A stretch of 64,000 nucleotides of DNA, taken from Actinobacillus porcitonsillarum. GTDB taxonomy: Bacteria > Pseudomonadota > Gammaproteobacteria > Enterobacterales > Pasteurellaceae. The position numbers and the translations under genes are program-made. Location: the NCBI RefSeq assembly GCF_003101015.1, contig NZ_CP029206.1, positions 1,437,001 to 1,501,000 on the forward strand, in the 5' to 3' direction. This document shows, piece after piece, positions 55,671-64,000 of the stretch; the first letter of the stretch is position 1, and each line of letters begins with the position of its first letter. The notes below the pieces were generated by a model. The model ran no database searches, was not told the origin of the DNA, and saw only the letters and a list, made by a program, of their open reading frames with translations.

Positions 55671-55699
55671 AAAAAAAACCCGCAAGAAATATGCGGGCT
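55671..55699 (-). terminator. leuA attenuator terminator
   Basis: On the minus strand GCCCGCA pairs with TGCGGGT around a short loop, then eight T. It lies between the leucine-rich leader and leuA, about 50 bp before the leuA start. Confidence 0.9.
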
Positions 55700-55736
55700 A
55701 AAGTTTGGATAGTGAACAGACTTTCTTCAGATAACC

Positions 55737-55796
55737 TTAGTCCTCGCATAAAAAATACGATAACAGAGATAATCGGAGTGAAAGTTGTTTTTCCAT
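55737..55796 (-). CDS. leuL: leu operon leader peptide
   Basis: ATG at 55794-55796 opens a 19-residue peptide, MEKQLSLRLSLLSYFLCED, with six leucines (codons CTT, CTC, TTA, CTG, TTA, TTA). It ends 38 bp before the attenuator hairpin. Stalling at leucine codons when charged tRNA-Leu is scarce would free the antiterminator, the standard leader mechanism. Confidence 0.88.
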   Translation of the reverse strand: MEKQLSLRLSLLSYFLCED

Positions 55797-55842
55797 TGTG
55801 TTGTGTGTGTTTATGTTTGCATTGTTATTCGGTAATGGTGCT

Positions 55843-55870
55843 ATCATAACTTCAAATGGAGTTATGTCAA
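55843..55870 (-). promoter_or_regulatory. leuL-leuA promoter
   Basis: On the minus strand TTGACA, a 16-bp spacer, then TATGAT. The -35 is perfect and the -10 has one mismatch. It is about 45 bp upstream of the leuL start. Confidence 0.82.
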
Positions 55871-55886
55871 TAGAATTTCTCACTTT

Positions 55887-55902
55887 GCGCAAACGTTTAC
55901 CT
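55887..55902. promoter_or_regulatory. PurR-like palindrome upstream of the leu promoter
   Basis: GCGCAAACGTTTACCT agrees with the PurR consensus ACGCAAACGTTTGCGT at 13 of 16 positions, including the central CAAACGTTT. It sits 17 bp upstream of the -35 of the leu promoter. The regulator is inferred only. Confidence 0.4.
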
Positions 55903-56155
55903 GCGTAAAAACCATTTTGTTTTAGATATATATTTTGTTTATTTTTCATTTTTTAGTTTTAAAAGCTAATGAGTTATTCTCCGACCAAAGAAAAGAAAAC
56001 GATTTAGTCAAAAAAAAGTTTTTTACGCTTTATTCTCGATTGGGTGAAATTTGTGCTGTTTTGATTTTGGTTATAAATATCGGCTATTTTCTTTGCGGAG
56101 AAATATGAAATTTGATAGCCTTACGACAATATTTTTCACTAGGGAAGAAAATCAG

Positions 56156-56971
56156 ATGAACGTACCTTTTCGCGCGATTATTTCAGATTTAGATGGCACA
56201 CTATTAAATGGTGACCATAAAATTGGTCAGTTTACGATAGAAACGCTGAGTAAATTATCTCAAAAAGGTGTTGATATTTATTTTGCCACGGGAAGAAATT
56301 TACCAGATGTAAAACATATCATTAGTAAAGTAGATGTAAAAGAAGCGATGTTAGTGACTTCTAATGGCGCAAGAGCCAATTTCTTGTCAGGCGAGCGAGT
56401 TATTAGTCATTATTTACCTGAAACATTAGCTTTTGAATTGATGAATTTGCCTTTCGACCCAACTAAAGTTTGTGTGAATAGTTATCAGGGCGATGAATGG
56501 TTTATCAATATTGATTTAGAGCAGCTCAAAAAATACCATAAAGATTCCGGATTTAGCTATCAGGTTGTGGATTTTAGCAAACATCATGGCGAGCAAACAG
56601 AAAAAGTCTTTTTTATCGGGAAAACCCTAGCGGATTTGCAGCCGCTTGAGCAGAAAATTCGTGAAACTTATGGCGATGATGTTTATGTTGTTTATTCTAC
56701 GCCACAATGTTTAGAAGTGATGAATAAAAATGTTTCTAAAGCGAATGCACTAAGTGAATTAACACAACGCCGAGGTTATGGCTTAAAAGATTGTATTGTT
56801 TTTGGTGATGGGATGAATGACTTTGAAATGTTAAGCCAAGCGGGGAAAGGATGTATTATGGCAAATGCTGATCCGCGTTTGAAAGCCTCACTTCCACAAC
56901 ATGAAATTATTGGGAATCATAAAGATGAAGCTGTAGCAAGTTATTTGCGTGCCATCATGGGGATTATTTAG
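56156..56971 (+). CDS. Cof-type HAD-IIB sugar/nucleotide phosphatase
   Basis: A 271-residue cytosolic HAD phosphatase of the Cof/YbiV group, which acts on small phosphosugars or cofactor phosphates. Motif I is ISDLDGTLLNGDHKI (nucleophile D and acid/base D), motif II TSNGAR, and motifs III/IV NKNVSKANALSEL and VFGDGMNDFEML. A C2B cap lies between. The ATG at 56156 is preferred because MNVPFRAIISDLDG fits the family start. An ATG at 56105 with GGAGA upstream would add 17 residues and cannot be excluded. Confidence 0.85.
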   Translation: MNVPFRAIISDLDGTLLNGDHKIGQFTIETLSKLSQKGVDIYFATGRNLPDVKHIISKVDVKEAMLVTSNGARANFLSGERVISHYLPETLAFELMNLPFDPTKVCVNSYQGDEWFINIDLEQLKKYHKDSGFSYQVVDFSKHHGEQTEKVFFIGKTLADLQPLEQKIRETYGDDVYVVYSTPQCLEVMNKNVSKANALSELTQRRGYGLKDCIVFGDGMNDFEMLSQAGKGCIMANADPRLKASLPQHEIIGNHKDEAVASYLRAIMGII

Positions 56972-57064
56972 TATTTCGGTTATATCTCGTTCATTATGAA
57001 CAAATTTGCAAATAAGCGGTCAAATGTAACCGCTTATTCTTAATTTAAATATGATGTATAAACA

Positions 57065-58231
57065 ATGAAACTGAAATTAAAACCCCTTATTCTTATTTTA
57101 GCTTTAGGCGTTGGTGTTGGGAGCTACTTTTATATCAATAAAACGGAAGAAGCTAATCAAGTTCACTATATTACAGAACCGGTGAAACGTACCACGATTG
57201 ATAAAAATGTACTCGCCACAGGTTCAGTTAGAGCAAGTCAAAGAACGGAAGTTGGCGCACAAGTTTCGGGTAAGATCATTAGCTTGAATGTTAAGCTTGG
57301 ACAAGCGGTTAAAAAAGGCGATTTAATTGCAGAAATTGATGCGAGTAACCAAAGTAATAGTTTGAGTACAGCAGAGGCAAGTTTAGCCTCTTATCAGGCT
57401 AAGTTAAAATCGGCGCAAGTAGCGTTAGAAGTTGCGCAATCTAACTATGCTCGTTTAAGTAAACTGTATAAATCGGATAGTGCTTCATTAAGTGATCTCG
57501 AAACGGCTAAAAATACGCTAGCTTCAGCAAAAGCAACCGTCGATGAAGTGAAATCACAAATTCAAACTGCACAAATTTCGGTTAATGATGCGAAAACAAA
57601 TTTGAATTACACACAAATTATCTCGCCAATGGATGGGATTATTGTCTCGGTTCCGGTGTCTGTGGGGCAAACGGTAAACTCTAATCAAACATCGCCAACA
57701 ATTGTACAGGTTGCAGATTTATCGAAGATGTTGATAAAACTGGAGATTTCAGAGGGCGATATTGCTCAGGTACAAGAGGGGCAAGAGATTCGCTTTACGA
57801 CTCTTGCAGAGCCTAATCGTGCCTATCAAAGTAAGATCGATACGGTTGATCCGGCTTTAACCACATTGACGGACAATAATTACACAGAAGAGTCTGGAAA
57901 TACCGAAGCGATCTATTATTATGCAAATGCATTGGTCGATAATGCAGATAATCGTTTACGAATTGGGATGACTGTGCAAGGTCAAGTGAATATCGCTAAA
58001 CGAGAAAATGTTTTAGTTGTGCCGACTTCGACTTTGAAGAAGAAGGGAGATAAAACAACGATTCAAGTGTTGAATAATAATCAAGTGGAAGAAAAAGACA
58101 TTCAAACAGGGTTATCCGACAGTCAATATACCGAAGTAATTTCGGGTATAAATGAGGGAGAGCAAGTTGTTGTTACTCAACGGGCAGATAGTGAAAAAGT
58201 GAGCAGCGAGCCTCGCCGCCGTATGTTCTAG
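57065..58231 (+). CDS. macA: MacA-type periplasmic adaptor subunit
   Basis: The membrane-fusion protein of the MacAB-TolC macrolide and toxin exporter. The 388 residues have an N-terminal anchor helix (about 5-23), a lipoyl/barrel-sandwich half (VGAQVSGKIISLNVKLGQAV), a helical hairpin rich in Ala/Ser (about 100-175), and the closing half (SPMDGIIVSVPVSVGQTVNS). Beta-barrel and membrane-proximal domains with VVPTSTLKKKGDKTTI follow. The partner ATPase/permease gene macB does not follow: a strong terminator comes 10 bp after the stop. It could serve a distant macB or another pump. Confidence 0.87.
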   Translation: MKLKLKPLILILALGVGVGSYFYINKTEEANQVHYITEPVKRTTIDKNVLATGSVRASQRTEVGAQVSGKIISLNVKLGQAVKKGDLIAEIDASNQSNSLSTAEASLASYQAKLKSAQVALEVAQSNYARLSKLYKSDSASLSDLETAKNTLASAKATVDEVKSQIQTAQISVNDAKTNLNYTQIISPMDGIIVSVPVSVGQTVNSNQTSPTIVQVADLSKMLIKLEISEGDIAQVQEGQEIRFTTLAEPNRAYQSKIDTVDPALTTLTDNNYTEESGNTEAIYYYANALVDNADNRLRIGMTVQGQVNIAKRENVLVVPTSTLKKKGDKTTIQVLNNNQVEEKDIQTGLSDSQYTEVISGINEGEQVVVTQRADSEKVSSEPRRRMF

Positions 58232-58241
58232 ATGAAGATGT

Positions 58242-58275
58242 AAAAATGCCCTTAGTGTTTGCTAAGGGCATTTTT
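58242..58275. terminator. Bidirectional terminator between macA and sucB
   Basis: AAAAATGCCCTTAG and CTAAGGGCATTTTT form a perfect 14-bp stem around TGTTTG, lying between two convergent genes. Confidence 0.9.
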
Positions 58276-58294
58276 GTCTCTATTTCATTTGAGA

Positions 58295-59524
58295 TTAGAT
58301 TTCTAATAATAGACGTGTTGGATCTTCAAGTAAATCTTTTACCGCCACTAAGAAACCAACGGATTCACGGCCATCAATGAGGCGGTGATCATAAGAGAGC
58401 GCTAGATACATCATAGGGCGAATAACCACTTGTCCATCAACTGCCACTGGGCGATCTTTAATAGCATGCATGCCTAAAATTGCACTTTGAGGCGGGTTGA
58501 TAATTGGGGTAGACATCAGTGAACCAAATACGCCACCATTGGTAATTGTGAAATTCCCACCAGTTAAATCTTCAACGGTTAATTTACCATCGCGACCTTT
58601 CTCCGCAAGTGTTTTGATTGTTTTCTCAATTTCCGCCATAGAGAGTTTATCGCAATTGCGAATAACCGGTGTGACTAAACCACGAGGGGTAGAAACAGCA
58701 ATGCTGATATCGAAATAGTTGTGATAAACCACATCATCGCCATCAATCGAAGCATTGATTTCAGGGTAGCGTTTGAGTGCTTCAACAACAGCTTTAATAT
58801 AGAAAGACATAAAGCCTAAACGTACACCATGCTGTTTCTCAAATTTCTCGCCATAGGTTTTACGTAACGTCATAATTGGCTGCATATCAACTTCATTGAA
58901 TGTTGTTAGCATTGCCGTTGAATTTTTAGCTTCAAGTAAGCGTTCTGCAATGCGTTTGCGTAGACGGGTCATTGGCACACGTTTTTCGCTACGAGAAGAG
59001 TAAGCCACAGTGCTTACCGTATTTTGTTCTGTCGCCATGGCAGATTTTGCTTGTTGTGCTTCACGTTTTGCAAGGTAAGCATTGATATCTTCACGAGTTA
59101 ATCGGCCGCCAACGCCAGTACCTTGAACTTGATTTGCTTCAATACCGTGCTCAGCCAGTAAACGGCGAATTGCAGGACCTTGTGAATCGGCATCAGAATG
59201 ATCGTGTTCAATCGCAGAGGTCTTTCTATCCGCTGGTGTTGCTTCTACACTGTTTGTTGCAACATTTTGGATAAAATCGCCCGCTTGTGTGGTTGAAATT
59301 TTGCCTAATACTTGCGAAGAAACAACGGTAGATCCGCTTTCTTGTAAGATTTCACTCAATATACCATCCACCGGAGATGGGACTTCAAGTACGACTTTAT
59401 CTGTTTCTACTTCAACTAAAACTTCATCGCGTTTTACGCTATCGCCTGCCTTTTTATGCCATGTTGCGACAGTCGCATCAGCCACAGATTCAGGGAGAAC
59501 AGGAGTTAGGATTTCAGTTGTCAT
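58295..59524 (-). CDS. sucB: Dihydrolipoyl succinyltransferase (2-oxoglutarate dehydrogenase E2)
   Basis: E2 core of the 2-oxoglutarate dehydrogenase complex. The 409 residues have a lipoyl domain with the lipoyl-lysine in [12 protein letters not shown] (about 38-49), a peripheral-subunit-binding domain ([20 protein letters not shown], about 115-150), and the catalytic domain with [16 protein letters not shown] near the end. The start [13 protein letters not shown] has AAGGAAAA upstream; an open frame eight codons longer is rejected. It lies 61 bp downstream of sucA. sucCD are not adjacent. Confidence 0.95.
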   Translation of the reverse strand: MTTEILTPVLPESVADATVATWHKKAGDSVKRDEVLVEVETDKVVLEVPSPVDGILSEILQESGSTVVSSQVLGKISTTQAGDFIQNVATNSVEATPADRKTSAIEHDHSDADSQGPAIRRLLAEHGIEANQVQGTGVGGRLTREDINAYLAKREAQQAKSAMATEQNTVSTVAYSSRSEKRVPMTRLRKRIAERLLEAKNSTAMLTTFNEVDMQPIMTLRKTYGEKFEKQHGVRLGFMSFYIKAVVEALKRYPEINASIDGDDVVYHNYFDISIAVSTPRGLVTPVIRNCDKLSMAEIEKTIKTLAEKGRDGKLTVEDLTGGNFTITNGGVFGSLMSTPIINPPQSAILGMHAIKDRPVAVDGQVVIRPMMYLALSYDHRLIDGRESVGFLVAVKDLLEDPTRLLLEI

Positions 59525-59585
59525 GTTTTTTTCCTTTTTAAATTTCATTTCATTCTCCCTATTTTGATAGGGAGAAAATGTACTA

Positions 59586-62399
59586 TTAAAGCGTTAAAGC
59601 CTGTTCAACAAGCTCTCGTTGTTGTTTGTTATGTAATGAGGCATAACCGACTGCCGGTGCTGCAGAGGCAGGGCGTCCGGCATAATGTAATTTGGCTTTT
59701 GCCGGAATAACCGCTTCAAAATTATGTTTACTGCAATACCATGCGCCTTGGTTTTGAGGCTCTTCTTGACACCAAACAAAATCTTTTACATGTGCATAAG
59801 GCGCAAGCACTTTTGCCATGTCTTCGACTGGGAATGGATAGAGCTGTTCAATACGGATAATCGCAACATCCGTTTGCTCTTTTTTACGGCGTTCTTCAAG
59901 CAGATCGTAATAGACTTTACCCGAACACATGACGACACGTTTCACTTTTTTCGGGTCAATATTATCTATTTCGCCAATCACATTTTGGAATTGTCCATTC
60001 ACCAATTCATCAAAGGATGAAATAGCAAGCGGATGGCGTAAAAGCGATTTTGGCGAAATAGCTACTAACGGACGGCGCATTTTACGAATCGCTTGGCGGC
60101 GTAACATATGATACACCTGAGCCGGTGTACTCGGAACACAGACTTGCATATTTTGTTGTGCGCAAAGTTGTAAATAGCGTTCTAAACGAGCAGATGAGTG
60201 CTCCGGTCCTTGCCCTTCATAACCGTGAGGAAGCAACATCACAAGACCACACATACGTCCCCATTTTTGTTCGCCTGAGCTGATGAATTGGTCAATCACA
60301 ATTTGTGCACCATTTGCGAAGTCACCAAATTGCGCTTCCCAAATCGTTAATGTTTTTGGATCTGTGGTTGCAAAGCCATATTCAAAAGCTAAAACCGCTT
60401 CTTCAGAGAGTACAGAATCCCAGACTTGGAAGCGACCTTGGTTCGCATGTAAATGGGTTAATGGTACAAAACCGGTTCCATCATTTTGATTATGCACAAC
60501 CGCATGGCGGTGGAAGAATGTACCTCGTCCGGCATCTTCGCCCGAAATACGCACATGCGTCCCTTCATCTAAAAGGGTTGCGTATGCCATGGTTTCAGCC
60601 ATACCCCAGTCAAAAGGTTTAGAACCTTCTGCCATTTCTTTACGGTCGTTATAGATTTTTTCTACACGAGAATGTGCTTTTACAGAAGCCGGATATTCTG
60701 CCACACGTTTTGCTAAAGTGGTAAAACGGTCTGTTGGGAATCTGTTTTCATAAGGCGCAGTCCAATCATAATTTAAGTATTGTAGCCAATCGACTGCTGC
60801 CATATCCATTTCACGCCACTCAGGTACAACACATTCGCCATGATCAAGTGCATCACGGTATTCATTCGCCATTGACGTGACTTCATCTTGATTTAATATA
60901 CCTTCAGCCACTAAACGATCTGCATAAACTTTGCGTGGAGTAGGGTGTTTTTTGATAATGCTATACATCATCGGCTGTGTTGCTAGCGGTTCATCTGCTT
61001 CGTTATGCCCATGACGGCGGTAAGAAATTAAATCGATGAAAATATCACGTTTAAATTTAGTGCGATATTCAACCGCCATACGAGCCGCAAATGCAACGGC
61101 TTCCGGATCATCGCCATTAACGTGAATGATCGGCGCTTGAATCATTTTTGCAATATCAGTACAAAATTCGGTAGAACGGGTATCGTTTGGGTTTGACGTG
61201 GTAAAACCAATTTGGTTATTGATCACAATGCGGATTGTTCCACCCACGGTATAGCCACGCGCATTTGCCATATTTAACGTTTCTTGCATCACACCTTGTC
61301 CGGTAACAGCAGAGTCGCCGTGAACGGTAATGGCAAGCACTTTTTCGTGAGCGGTATCACCCAAACGTTCTTGACGAGCACGAACTGACCCGATAACCAC
61401 TGGGCTTACAATTTCAAGATGAGAAGGGTTAAATGCAAGGGTTAAATGCACACGTTTATCATCAACGGCAAAATCAGATGAGAAACCTTGATGGTATTTT
61501 ACATCCCCCGTACGGTTGTCATCAGCGTGTTTTCCCGCAAATTCATCGAAGAGTTCGCCCGGTTTTTTACCGAGAACATTGACGAGCATATTTAAACGCC
61601 CACGGTGAGCCATCCCCATTACCACATCATTCATACCATTACGGCTTGCGTGACGAATGATCTCTTTCATCATCGGAATAAAGGCATCTGAACCCTCAAG
61701 AGAGAAACGTTTTGCCCCAGGGAATTTCGCCCCAAGATAACGCTCTAAACCATCGGCAGCTGTTAATTCTGCAAGAAGGTTGATTTTTTCTTCTTTCGTA
61801 AAGAGAGGTTTATTCAGCACACTTTCCATTTTAGCTTGAAGCCAATTGCGTTGTTCCATATCGTGAACATGCATAAACTCAAGCCCGATAGAGCCTAAAT
61901 ATGTCTCTTTTAATGCTTTGACAAGATCGCCAAATTTCATGGTATCTTTGCCGTAAACATACTTTCCTAAAGTAACGGTTTCGTTTAAATCCGCATCACT
62001 AAAGCCATGAAAGCGATAATCTAACTCAGGGACTTGCGACGTTTTCCAACGATAATAGTTTAGAGGGTCAAGGTTCGCTTGTGTGTAACCACGAATGCGA
62101 TGAGCATTGATCCATTGAAGTAATTTTACCTGTTTAGCGCTTGCTTCAGGATCAACGACAGAAACGGCTTCAGGGAGATTTTCTCGCGCCAGCTTGCGGA
62201 AGTAATCACGAACTTGAGAATGAGGTTGTTCTGCCACGGTTGTTGCAGGGAAACTGTCAAAAATAGCTTTCCACGAAGCATCGACAGAAGCAGGATCTTC
62301 AAGATACTGCTCGTAGATTTCTTCAACATAGGCTTGATTTGAGCCACCAAATGGACTCGAAGCGAGCCAATCATCAAAATTTTTATATTGATATTGCAT
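59586..62399 (-). CDS. sucA: 2-oxoglutarate dehydrogenase E1 component
   Basis: The thiamine-diphosphate decarboxylase of the complex. The 937 residues show the E1 start ([20 protein letters not shown]) and [21 protein letters not shown]. The ThDP/Mg motif is also visible ([18 protein letters not shown] ... [20 protein letters not shown]), as are [13 protein letters not shown] and [20 protein letters not shown]. It pairs with sucB. E3 (lpd) and the other TCA genes are elsewhere; many Pasteurellaceae have an incomplete cycle. Confidence 0.96.
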   Translation of the reverse strand: MQYQYKNFDDWLASSPFGGSNQAYVEEIYEQYLEDPASVDASWKAIFDSFPATTVAEQPHSQVRDYFRKLARENLPEAVSVVDPEASAKQVKLLQWINAHRIRGYTQANLDPLNYYRWKTSQVPELDYRFHGFSDADLNETVTLGKYVYGKDTMKFGDLVKALKETYLGSIGLEFMHVHDMEQRNWLQAKMESVLNKPLFTKEEKINLLAELTAADGLERYLGAKFPGAKRFSLEGSDAFIPMMKEIIRHASRNGMNDVVMGMAHRGRLNMLVNVLGKKPGELFDEFAGKHADDNRTGDVKYHQGFSSDFAVDDKRVHLTLAFNPSHLEIVSPVVIGSVRARQERLGDTAHEKVLAITVHGDSAVTGQGVMQETLNMANARGYTVGGTIRIVINNQIGFTTSNPNDTRSTEFCTDIAKMIQAPIIHVNGDDPEAVAFAARMAVEYRTKFKRDIFIDLISYRRHGHNEADEPLATQPMMYSIIKKHPTPRKVYADRLVAEGILNQDEVTSMANEYRDALDHGECVVPEWREMDMAAVDWLQYLNYDWTAPYENRFPTDRFTTLAKRVAEYPASVKAHSRVEKIYNDRKEMAEGSKPFDWGMAETMAYATLLDEGTHVRISGEDAGRGTFFHRHAVVHNQNDGTGFVPLTHLHANQGRFQVWDSVLSEEAVLAFEYGFATTDPKTLTIWEAQFGDFANGAQIVIDQFISSGEQKWGRMCGLVMLLPHGYEGQGPEHSSARLERYLQLCAQQNMQVCVPSTPAQVYHMLRRQAIRKMRRPLVAISPKSLLRHPLAISSFDELVNGQFQNVIGEIDNIDPKKVKRVVMCSGKVYYDLLEERRKKEQTDVAIIRIEQLYPFPVEDMAKVLAPYAHVKDFVWCQEEPQNQGAWYCSKHNFEAVIPAKAKLHYAGRPASAAPAVGYASLHNKQQRELVEQALTL

Positions 62400-62462
62400 A
62401 TAGACCTAACCTGTTTGGTTGTGGATTTCTATAGCATTATACTTTAAATTATGAAATAAGAA

Positions 62463-62478
62463 TGTGAGCTATATCAGA
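62463..62478. promoter_or_regulatory. Possible CRP site upstream of sucA
   Basis: TGTGAGCTATATCAGA matches the CRP half-sites TGTGA/TCACA with one mismatch. It is about 65-80 bp before the sucA start and also upstream of the divergent TpsB gene. Confidence 0.4.
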
Positions 62479-62635
62479 TTTTCAACATTTAAGCGGTTTT
62501 TTTAACAAAAAATTAGCAAATTTTTAGTATATTAAAAAAATAAATAATGAGGAAATTTACTTAAAATCCTTTTTGATAAGCATATGTAGATATTGTAAAA
62601 TTAAAGAAGAATTTAACCGCTTTAGTCTCAGAAAA

Positions 62636-64000
62636 ATGAAAAATTTCGCAAAAAATATTTATACAGTAATTCTAGGTTCTAGTTTTTCTTGTCATATTTT
62701 AGCCAACCAACCTGATTTCTCTCGCTTAAACCAAATAGATGCAGCGCAACAGCAACGCCAGAAACAATCTCAGCAGGTGCAAGATAAGGCTTTGCAGCCA
62801 CAGGCAGATGTCCGTTTAGATACCGCTCAGCAAACTTTAACGCTTTCCAACCACGAATATCCTTGTTATCCCATTCATCAAATTTCACTGTCAGATTATG
62901 ACTCGCCAACCTCAAAAAGCCAATTTCAATGGGCATTTGAACAAGCCGCTCGAGATTTAAAACTAACCTTGCCGCACTGTTTTGGTGGGGAAGGTTTAGG
63001 TATTTTAATGAAGCAAATTCAAAATCGAATTATTGAAAAAGGTTATGTGACAACCCGTGTGGTAACTCCTGAGCAGGATTTGCGTGGTGGGCAGCTAAAT
63101 TTAACGGTTATCCCCGGGCGGATTGGCAATACCATTGTAGCCGATAGCGGTGTAGTACCTCGTTTTACGCGTTTACATGCGTTAACGGGGTTTACTTTTT
63201 CTAAAGGCGACTTGTTAAATGTGCGTGATATTGAGCAGTCTTTGGAAAATTTAAAACGCATTCCGAGTGCAGAAGCAAACATTGAGATTCTACCGAGTGA
63301 AAGCGAACAAGCACAGCTTGGTGAGAGCGATTTAAAAATCAGTTATGCACAAGCCTTTCCTTTTCGGCTGAACATTGGTTTAGATGATGCCGGTTCAACC
63401 TCTACGGGGAAATTTCAAGCCAGCGGAACGTTGTCGTTTGATAATATGTTCTCGGCAAATGACCTATTTTATACCGCTTTCACGCATAGTTTAAAAACGC
63501 ATAATGATGATAAAGGCAACCGTGCCAGCAAAAATCTAACCTTCTATTATTCAATCCCTTTTGGTTATTGGACACTTTCTGCTTCACAAACTTACAGCCG
63601 TTATCATCAAGAAGTCTTCGGAGCCTTTGATAATAACTACCTGTATGCCGGTGAGAGTAATACCACCAAAGCAACACTTTCTTATCTACTCTATCGAGAT
63701 AGCAAACGCAAAACGTCCATTTCGGGGAGTTTTTGGTCTCGTCAATCACATAATTATATGGATGGTTCGGAAGTTGGGGTTCAACAACGCCGAATGGCAG
63801 GCTGGGAAGCTGGGCTTTCACATAAAGAATATTTGGGCAGTGCTACATTTGAATTATCAGCGAATTATAAACGAGGAACAGGTGCAAGGGGCGCATTATC
63901 TGCACCGGAAGAGCTTTGGGGCGAAGGGACATCTCGTCCACAAATCATCTCGGCTTCAATCGATTTTACCCAACCGTTTATGTTAGGCGAACAACCTTGG
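62636..64000 (+). CDS. ShlB/FhaC/HecB family TpsB transporter (two-partner secretion), partial
   Basis: The frame from the ATG at 62636 is open to the window edge (455 residues, incomplete). It has a signal peptide (about 1-24), a Gln/Arg-rich helix H1 region (IDAAQQQRQKQSQQVQD), then two POTRA domains (CYPIHQISL ... CFGGEGLGILMKQIQNRIIE; YVTTRVVTPEQDLRGGQLNL; LNVRDIEQSLENLKRIPSA). The Omp85-type barrel follows. TpsB proteins export one large partner protein; the cognate TpsA should lie just beyond the window. No clear ribosome-binding site precedes the ATG. Confidence 0.9.
   Translation, partial: MKNFAKNIYTVILGSSFSCHILANQPDFSRLNQIDAAQQQRQKQSQQVQDKALQPQADVRLDTAQQTLTLSNHEYPCYPIHQISLSDYDSPTSKSQFQWAFEQAARDLKLTLPHCFGGEGLGILMKQIQNRIIEKGYVTTRVVTPEQDLRGGQLNLTVIPGRIGNTIVADSGVVPRFTRLHALTGFTFSKGDLLNVRDIEQSLENLKRIPSAEANIEILPSESEQAQLGESDLKISYAQAFPFRLNIGLDDAGSTSTGKFQASGTLSFDNMFSANDLFYTAFTHSLKTHNDDKGNRASKNLTFYYSIPFGYWTLSASQTYSRYHQEVFGAFDNNYLYAGESNTTKATLSYLLYRDSKRKTSISGSFWSRQSHNYMDGSEVGVQQRRMAGWEAGLSHKEYLGSATFELSANYKRGTGARGALSAPEELWGEGTSRPQIISASIDFTQPFMLGEQPW

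Noticed and set aside
56051..56155. 35-residue N-terminal extension of the HAD phosphatase
   Set aside because: The extension has no family similarity; MNVPFRAIISDLDG is the natural start, although an ATG at 56105 stays possible.

Overview
The window reads as chromosomal DNA of a Pasteurellaceae bacterium of the Actinobacillus/Mannheimia side of the family. The evidence is the AT-rich coding style, the ribD-ribE-ribBA-ribH riboflavin operon order known from Actinobacillus pleuropneumoniae, and the many copies of the uptake-signal core ACAAGCGGT, which is the variant of that clade rather than the Haemophilus influenzae one AAGTGCGGT. Species is inferred, not proven. Most of the window is ordinary housekeeping sequence with dense coding and well-formed intrinsic terminators.

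Layout. 1-5.1 kb: 5' part of lon (minus strand) with a heat-shock-type promoter, then an FMN riboswitch and the four-gene riboflavin operon. 5.1-5.9 kb: a small accessory patch beside tRNA-Ile2(CAU), with a 40-residue membrane ORF, a decayed IS1016-type transposase end and imperfect repeats. 6-13.4 kb: pgeF, ridA, ndpA/yejK, bamE, gdhA, relA, gpmA. 13.6-21.6 kb: an envelope block of envC, a divergent polysaccharide deacetylase, tamA and tamB. 21.6-31 kb: cydD (without cydC), upp, fadD, the sigma-E operon rpoE-rseA-rseB-rseC, a SpoU-type methyltransferase and metK. 31-34.2 kb: djlA, dusC, ycjF.

34.2-41.9 kb: a TonB-dependent heme-type receptor under apparent CRP and Fur control, then the lactate-utilisation genes lldP-lutA-lutB-lutC (minus strand) with a CRP site in front. 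A stranded C-terminal scrap of a methionine-synthase-family gene follows. 41.9-50.9 kb: hemW, bcp, gmhB, queF, a UshA-type nucleotidase with dgkA, sstT, a 26-residue membrane protein gene too short for usual gene callers, and mnmC.

50.9-54 kb is the most interesting accessory region. A TrpX-like solute-binding protein gene lies under a consensus TrpR operator but has no permease or ATPase gene beside it. Downstream, an IS110-family element with a long noncoding left end (a candidate bridge/seek RNA locus) sits in the loop of a stem-loop. Removing the element and one flanking copy of TATAGTAC restores a perfect 10-bp hairpin. A frameshifted zinc-ribbon transposase remnant and tRNA-Val(GAC) follow.

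54-64 kb: leuA with a classical leucine-rich leader peptide and attenuator, a HAD phosphatase, macA without macB, sucA-sucB, and the 5' part of a TpsB (two-partner secretion) transporter that runs off the window end. I found no CRISPR array, prophage or rRNA. Start codons were corrected where the longest frame runs into a terminator hairpin or past a good ribosome-binding site (ridA, cydD, dusC, ycjF, ushA, the HAD gene, sucB, tamB).
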